Assembly (NCBI RefSeq): GCF_020520425.1 | Contig: NC_079488.1 | Location: 30,433,247 to 30,497,246 of the forward strand | DNA from: Spinacia oleracea | Taxonomy: Eukaryota > Streptophyta > Magnoliopsida > Caryophyllales > Amaranthaceae | Length of the DNA: 64,000 nucleotides | Direction: 5' to 3' | Shown: in pieces, positions 59,196 to 64,000 of the stretch | How the letters are laid out: the number at the start of each line of letters is the position of its first letter | Numbering within the stretch: position 1 is the stretch's first letter | Notes under the pieces: model-generated | Database searches by the model: none | Told to the model about the DNA's origin: nothing | The model's input: the letters and a program-made list of their open reading frames with translations, nothing else | Position numbers and translations under genes: made by a program

Positions 59196-59604
59196 GCCCT
59201 AGTCTAGCATGATTTAATTCTAAACTCACTATAGTACTACAATTAGCATCTTCATTCTCCTTGACTCCTGCTGTCATTGACATCTTTCCCTTCTCCTGCA
59301 TCTTCTCTCCATTTCCCTTCTCATACTTATACAGATCATTCACCTTTCTTCCAAAAATTCCAACCTTCTTAATGGAAGGGCCCTGTAACATATATCCATT
59401 TTTATCAAACAGGACACTCAGATTTCCCTTTCTCATCAACTTAGCAACTGATAGGAGGTTATGTTTAAAATCACTAATATATAGAACATCATGCAAAATG
59501 ATTTCTGGGTTAAAAACAACATCTCCTATCTTAGTAACATGCTTAATACTACCATTAGGCAATCCTACTTTCACTTCCCCTTTTAGATTTCTTAGGTTAA
59601 CAAG
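59086..59604 (-). pseudogene. Copia protease remnant and pre-integrase
   Basis: The frame holds KVGLPNGSIKHVTKIGDV, LHDVLYISDFKHNLLSVAKL and the GAG_pre-integrase HHCC motif (NHARLGHVSLSKMQ...). The protease active site (D-S/T-G-A followed by H) should come just upstream. Instead TWLIES is joined almost directly to LVNLRNLKGEV near 59604, so the catalytic segment has been deleted. Confidence 0.75.
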
Positions 59605-60813
59605 ATTCTATGAGCCAAGTTTGAAATTCTGGTGTGTTTTTATTTAAAACTGCATTAGAACAACTGATCTTACCTTCAAAGTTGATATGGCTACTTCCAG
59701 ATCCTCCTTGCTTTTTCATCATGGCCTTCATTACTTCCTGAACCACAGAAGATATGAACTTGTGGTCTTGTTTTCCCCCACTTGACTCTCCACTTTGAGG
59801 TGTGAAATCCAAAGGGTTGTCATCCATTTGAGTTCCATCCTCTCTCACCACATTGGCTGCCTGTCTGTAACTCCCTTTTCCCTTAGGATTGTTCTTAAAC
59901 CATTCTGGATAGCCAATGATTTTGAAGCATTCATCTCTCACATGCCCCTTCATTCCACAATATTCACACTTCTTTGCTTCCCTGTCCAGTTTCTCAGTTC
60001 TCATCTTCTTATATTCCTTCTTGTCAAAATTCCTCAGTGGCCCTAGACTAACAGTGTGCCTGTTTACAGCCAGTGCACTAACTTCATGCCCTAGAGCCAT
60101 CTCTCCCATCATTTGCTTCTGTCTCTCTACTTGCAACACCAGATTGTAAGCCGTGTTCATAGGCAACAATGGTTCACTACTTAGAAGCTTGTTTTCATCT
60201 GGTCATACCCATCATTCAACCCCATAAGAAACTTAATAAATTTCTCAGTTGCTTGAAGGTCAAGCATTTTCTTTGCCAAGTTACAGCTACACTTAGCCAT
60301 TGCTCCACAGCTACATTCTGGTACTCCCTCCAAATCTGCTATCTGATCCCACAACCCCTTGAGTTTACAGTAGTAGTCACTCACACTTGAGTTACCTTGT
60401 TCAGCATCCCACAGTTCTTTCTTAAGTCGAAACAACTGTGGTACGTTTGTCTGATCATACCTTTCAAGAATTTCCTCCCATAAACTCTTAGTGGATTGCA
60501 TAGTTACCAAACTTGAAGCTATTTCTGGTTTAATGGTCGCAAGCAACCAAGATCTTACCATATAGTCACATCTGATCCATTTCTTTATTCCATCTGCACC
60601 TTCTGTGGGTTCTGGATGCTTTCCCTCCATGAAGGCAAACTTGTTCTTAGAACCAAGTGCTATCTTGATCCTTCTGCTCTAGTTCATAAAGTTACTACCA
60701 TCAAGGATGATACTTCCCAGAGGAACATAAGCATTTTTATTCACAGCAATGAACAAATGGTCCTTGTAAGGATTCATTGTTTGGCTTGTTGTGTTTTCAT
60801 TTGCTGGTGCCAT
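59597..60813 (-). pseudogene. Copia gag, one stop and one frameshift
   Basis: Starts at ATG 60813 (MAPANENTTSQTMNPY). A TAG at 60679-60681 (codon 45) replaces the conserved Trp of the N-terminal NFxxW-type block. The UBN2 region follows (60630-60181: MVRSWLLATIKPEIASSLV, LWEEILERYDQTN, LKGLWDQIADL). A frameshift near 60190 leads to 60169-59597, which has LLPMNTAYNLVLQVERQK and the CCHC knuckle CEYCGMKGHVRDEC with IIGYPEWF. Gag would form the particle shell. Confidence 0.85.
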
Positions 60814-60900
60814 TTTGTTTCAAAGTAAAGATTGGATTTTTGATTTTGGTTTGGCTAGATCAAGCTTAAAATAATTTTCACACAGAATCTTCTTAATCCT

Positions 60901-60912
60901 GCTCTGATACCA
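60901..60912 (-). other. Copia primer-binding site
   Basis: TGGTATCAGAGC on the minus strand, complementary to the 3' end of initiator tRNA-Met. It directly follows the CA end of the inner right LTR (60913). Confidence 0.85.
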
Positions 60913-61319
60913 TGTAGAAAAACAAAGTCTTGATCTTGGTTTTCAGATGGATCAAAATGATCTCATCTGTTTCTATATTTCAGTGTTTTGTGTGTTTGTT
61001 TATTACAACTCAAACGACACCAAGCCACTAATCATCTATATATATACAGACTATGTAAAACCCTAGAAAAATCTCAACCTAGCTAGCTGTACAAAACAAC
61101 AAAAGACAGCAATCCTCCTAGGATCAACCAAAGGAGACAAACTAGGACAAAAGTAGTAAAAAGACAAAAGTAATAAATACAACCAGCAATATTCACATGG
61201 GGATGATTGAGCACAACCAAGGACCAACAACTGATCCTTCACCTATTGCATTGCAGTGCCACATTCACACACAGAAGAGTGGATGCACCATCATACACAG
61301 CACACCCATATTCTCAACA
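60913..61319 (-). repeat. Right LTR copy 1 (inner, next to the primer-binding site)
   Basis: Complete copy, plus strand TGTAGAAAAACAAAG to TTCTCAACA, 407 bases. It has the long form TCTCAACCTAGCTAGC and GCAATCCTCC. Confidence 0.9.
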
Positions 61320-61716
61320 CAAAGTCTTGATCTTGGTTTTCTGATGGATCAAAATGATCTCATCTGTTTCTATATTTCAGTGTTTTGTGTGTTTGTTTAT
61401 TACAACTCAAACGGCACCAAGCCACTACTCTTCTATATATATACAGACTATGTAAAACCCTAGCAAAACCCCAACCTAGCTAGCTGTACAAAACAACAAA
61501 AGAAAGCAATCCTCCTAGGATCAACCAAAGGAGACAAACTAGGACAAAAGTAGTAAAAAGACAAAAGTAATAAATACAACCAGTAATATTCACATGGGGA
61601 TGATTGAGCACAACCAAGGACCAACAACTGATCCTTCACCTATTGCATTGCAGTGCCACATTCACACACAGAAGAGTGGATGCACCATCATACACAGCAC
61701 ACCCATATTCTCAACA
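61320..61716 (-). repeat. Right LTR copy 2
   Basis: Begins at CAAAGTCTTG, lacking the first ten bases of the LTR, and ends TTCTCAACA. It shares GCAATCCTCC and CACCTATTGC with copy 1. Confidence 0.9.
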
Positions 61717-62103
61717 CAAAGTCTTGATCTTGGTTTTCTGATGGATCAAAATGATCTCATCTGTTTCTATATTTCAGTGTTTTGTGTGTTTGTTTATTAC
61801 AACTCAAACGACACCAAGCCACTACTCTTCTATATATATACAGACTATGTAAAACCCTAGCAAAAGCTAGCTGTACAAAACAACAAAAGACAGCAATGCT
61901 CCTAGGATCAACCAAAGGAAACAAACTAGGACAAAAGTAGTAAAAAGACAAAAGTAATAAATACAACCAGCAATATTCACATGGGGATGATTGAGCACAA
62001 CCAAGGACCAAAAACTGATCCTTCACCTACTGCATTGCAGTGCCACATTCACACACAGAAGAGTGGATGCACCATCATACACAGCACACCCATATTCTCA
62101 ACA
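61717..62103 (-). repeat. Right LTR copy 3 (outermost)
   Basis: Same truncated start CAAAGTCTTG. It carries the short CAAAAGCTAGCTG form, GCAATGCTCC and CACCTACTGC of the left LTR. It ends at the target duplication AACTC. Confidence 0.9.
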
Positions 62104-62628
62104 AACTCACCTTGGAGTCATTATTACAGGCTGATTATCTTTATAGAGGCAAAGAGGAGGAGGAGATTCATGTGGAACAACTAAGAGGCAGGATTATACT
62201 TGTTTGCATTTTTTCTGTGCAAGACCTTAAGACTTATAATAAGCTATTAAGATGGTATAATCACTGTATTCAAAGTTGTGATATTGATTTTGAAGTGGTG
62301 TTTGTTCAGCAACATTATAGTATTAGTAATGATGATGATGATGATGATGATTTGGCAATATCTGCACTAATGCCTTTGTTGGTACGCCCTAAATCCCGAG
62401 CACTCAGCTTATGTGGCGAACAAAGTATGGGGCGGCTACAAATTGAAGTGTGCAGAAATTCTTGAATTTGAAAAGAATGGCTCGGTTTGTTCATTAGGAG
62501 TTATACCAGGTAGAATGGATGATTATCAATTTGGTGTACGTGATCTACACAATAGAGTCGTTGGAGAATTATGTGCCCTTCTAGGTGATGGTGCTTTCGA
62601 GGGATATTGGGAGGACTATATAAAGTAG
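62104..62628 (+). pseudogene. Nucleoredoxin-like gene, 3' part (module 4)
   Basis: Directly after the Copia target repeat the frame reads LTLESLLQADYLYRGKEEEE, VEQLRGRIILVCIF, then FEVVFVQQHYS. Removing the element and one copy of AACTC joins this in frame to KELEEL of the left part, giving the TLESLL module entry of nucleoredoxins. The position of the WCxxC loop is occupied by FSVQDLKTYNK. An acidic run of GAT codons (62333-62351) follows. A frameshift near 62400 leads to VWGGYKLKCAEILEF ... GYWEDYIK and a TAG stop at 62626. The C-terminal ~75 residues match nothing I know. Confidence 0.5.
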
Positions 62629-62666
62629 CAGTTGTCTCAGTTTTTGAGGTCAACTTCCTCTACTCT

Positions 62667-63779
62667 TGTTGTTAGTTTTACAGAGTTCCTCAAGAGGGGG
62701 GTGAATTGATATTTTATAGTTTCATAAAAATTAAACTACTAGAAACAGAAACAGTAAAATATGCAAGCAAGATTTAGCGTGGAAAACTCTCTAGGCCCAA
62801 TAGAGAGGAAAAAAACCACGGCCCCTTTGGGGACTTAAACACATTCACTAATTAGGCAAAACAACTCAGTTTCTTTACAAGCGTAATCTACTCGGGCCAC
62901 CATCTGTTAATCGCCTCTGATTACAGATGACTAGGAACAACCCTCTTTGTTCCTTCCCTTATGGAAACAGTCCCTCTACTGCTTCACCTCACAGATCCCT
63001 CACGAGATCTTCTCTCTTGCTTAAGTAAGCCTGACTCAGGCTTATCATACAATAACTCAATACAACAATGCAACGAATAGATATTAAACTATTACTAACA
63101 CAAGATATAAAACCAAGTAACAAATACTGCTCTATATGGGAACAGGAACAGACTCTTTCAAAGATTAAAACTTTAAAGGCGAAACCTGAAAGCTTCCGGT
63201 TTTATGTTAATAAGTCTGATAAAAACTTTCGTAAATAACTTGAGGTTTATTTATAAGAAACTAAGAGTTAACCCTAGATTCCAATTCAACACAATTTAGG
63301 ACTCTTTTCAAAAGATAGATTTTTGCAAATAAGCTCATTAAAACGCGTTTTTATAATATCTATCTCTACGGATTTAAGAGTTGTATAGCAACTCAAATTC
63401 TCAAGCATAATACCTCAAGTAGGATTGTGAAATCAGTTTTAAACTTCAACGCTTATCTAAAAAATAAACTGATTTACTTTTGTTTCAAAATAGTACTTGG
63501 ACTCTACGAAATACTTTGTTCCCATACTAAGCAGTATTTAAATTACACTTATACCTTTCGATACTTAGAAGACTTGCTAGCCTTCATCCTTCTTGGTCTT
63601 GGCTCAATCTTTATCCATGTTTTGAACTTGTTTTCTTCATGGCTTCTCAGCTGGCATCTTTGTATTCTGTTCTTGCTAAGTGTACTGGTGGCTTTATATT
63701 AAGTTGTTCCTGACATTCCTTAGATAAACAGTTGTGAATATAGCTTAAGTTTGTCATCGTCAAAACTCAGGAATCAACA
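62667..63779 (-). repeat. Isolated LTR, probably Copia (Sire-like ends)
   Basis: Bounded by TGTTG (62667) and CAACA (63779) on the plus strand. On the minus strand AAAAAGGGGGAAAT, a polypurine tract, directly precedes it (63795-63780). It is therefore the 3' LTR of a minus-strand element of which only about 35 internal bases remain before the next LTR at 63818. Frames inside are not supported as genes. Confidence 0.55.
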
Positions 63780-63817
63780 ATTTCCCCCTTTTTGATGATG
63801 GCAACCTTACAACTTGA

Positions 63818-64000
63818 TGTAGACACCTACTTTTGTCCCCGTTCCCGCAAGGGAAAGGTTCGATGATGAAAGCATAAAAACTCCACTTGACAACGCATCT
63901 CCTATAAAATAAACGAATCTCGATTCCCCATTTCATTTCACCCGAAACCTGCTATTTATGGAAACCTGCTAAAAATAGTAACTGCCGTAAAAGGTAGCGT
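63818..64000 (+). repeat. Start of another Tat/Ogre-like LTR
   Basis: TGTAGACACCTAC is the same LTR start as at 23458, followed by different but related text (TTTTGTCCCCGTTCCCGCAA). The element runs off the window. Confidence 0.55.

Larger units (their letters stand above)
55998..62103 (-). mobile_element. Copia element, minus strand, with three tandem LTRs at one end
   Basis: Complete insertion of 6.1 kb flanked by the direct repeat AACTC (55993-55997 and 62104-62108). Both ends are TG...CA. From right to left on the minus strand: three LTR copies, primer-binding site, gag, protease remnant, integrase, RT/RNase H, polypurine tract (plus-strand C run at 56395-56404) and 3' LTR. It lies inside a nucleoredoxin-like coding sequence, and the reading frame of that gene resumes exactly after it. 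Confidence 0.9.

Noticed and set aside
60901-60912. tRNA-like matches (also 21762, 25546, 34797)
   Set aside because: Only 12-18 bases complementary to tRNA 3' ends, placed directly after LTRs: primer-binding sites, not tRNA genes.

Overview
This is plant nuclear DNA: AT-rich, with spliced genes carrying GT/AG introns, LTR retrotransposons of both superfamilies, L1-type LINEs, Helitrons, Stowaway and foldback MITEs, and a probable SINE. From memory only, the LTR family at 33650-43624 (GC-rich patches, many 'CGGAAAT'-type repeats) resembles repeats common in spinach and other Amaranthaceae. That placement is not verified. There is no bacterial or organellar signature, no CRISPR array, no rRNA and no convincing tRNA gene.

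Layout. (1) 1-5456: two related Helitrons, one on each strand. The minus-strand one starts at 1361 and carries a clade-A PP2C exon fragment. The plus-strand one (2180-5456) sits inside an (AT)n microsatellite and carries pieces of an unidentified host gene plus a LINE tail. (2) 5457-12700: the one apparently intact gene, an eight-exon double-AP2 transcription factor of the WRINKLED type (7507-11580) with a 9-nt micro-exon. A SINE and a foldback element lie in its introns and a Stowaway MITE lies downstream. (3) 12711-21439: a 1.7-kb LINE-like retroelement without reverse transcriptase, whose 3' part together with about 3 kb of flanking repeats has been tandemly duplicated (two units of about 4.2 kb, nearly identical). 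(4) 21570-52820: a nest of dead retrotransposons. A Copia remnant (21570-23457) is cut by a Tat/Ogre-like Ty3-gypsy element (5' LTR 23458-25541). That element is itself split by a nearly full-length LINE (27120-33107) and by a degenerate Copia-like element (33650-43624). It then continues through protease, RT, two RNase H domains and the start of integrase (44029-48449), where a second LINE (48450-52820) replaces the rest. (5) 52821-64000: an unassigned stretch ending in a Helitron 3' terminus (53969), then a decayed nucleoredoxin-like gene (54216-62628) made of about four thioredoxin-like modules. The gene is interrupted by a minus-strand Copia element with a perfect 5-bp target duplication and an unusual LTR-internal-LTR-LTR-LTR structure. 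An isolated LTR and the start of another Ogre-like LTR close the window.

How it works together. Only the AP2 gene looks functional; it should encode a nuclear regulator of lipid-related genes. Everything else is mobile DNA or host sequence moved or broken by it. The most unusual items are the module-repeat nucleoredoxin-like pseudogene lacking redox cysteines, the triple-LTR Copia whose outer LTRs match each other better than the inner ones, the Helitron pair with captured host exons, and the duplicated RT-less retroelement that keeps a long open frame. All family names come from motif recognition by eye; no search was run.
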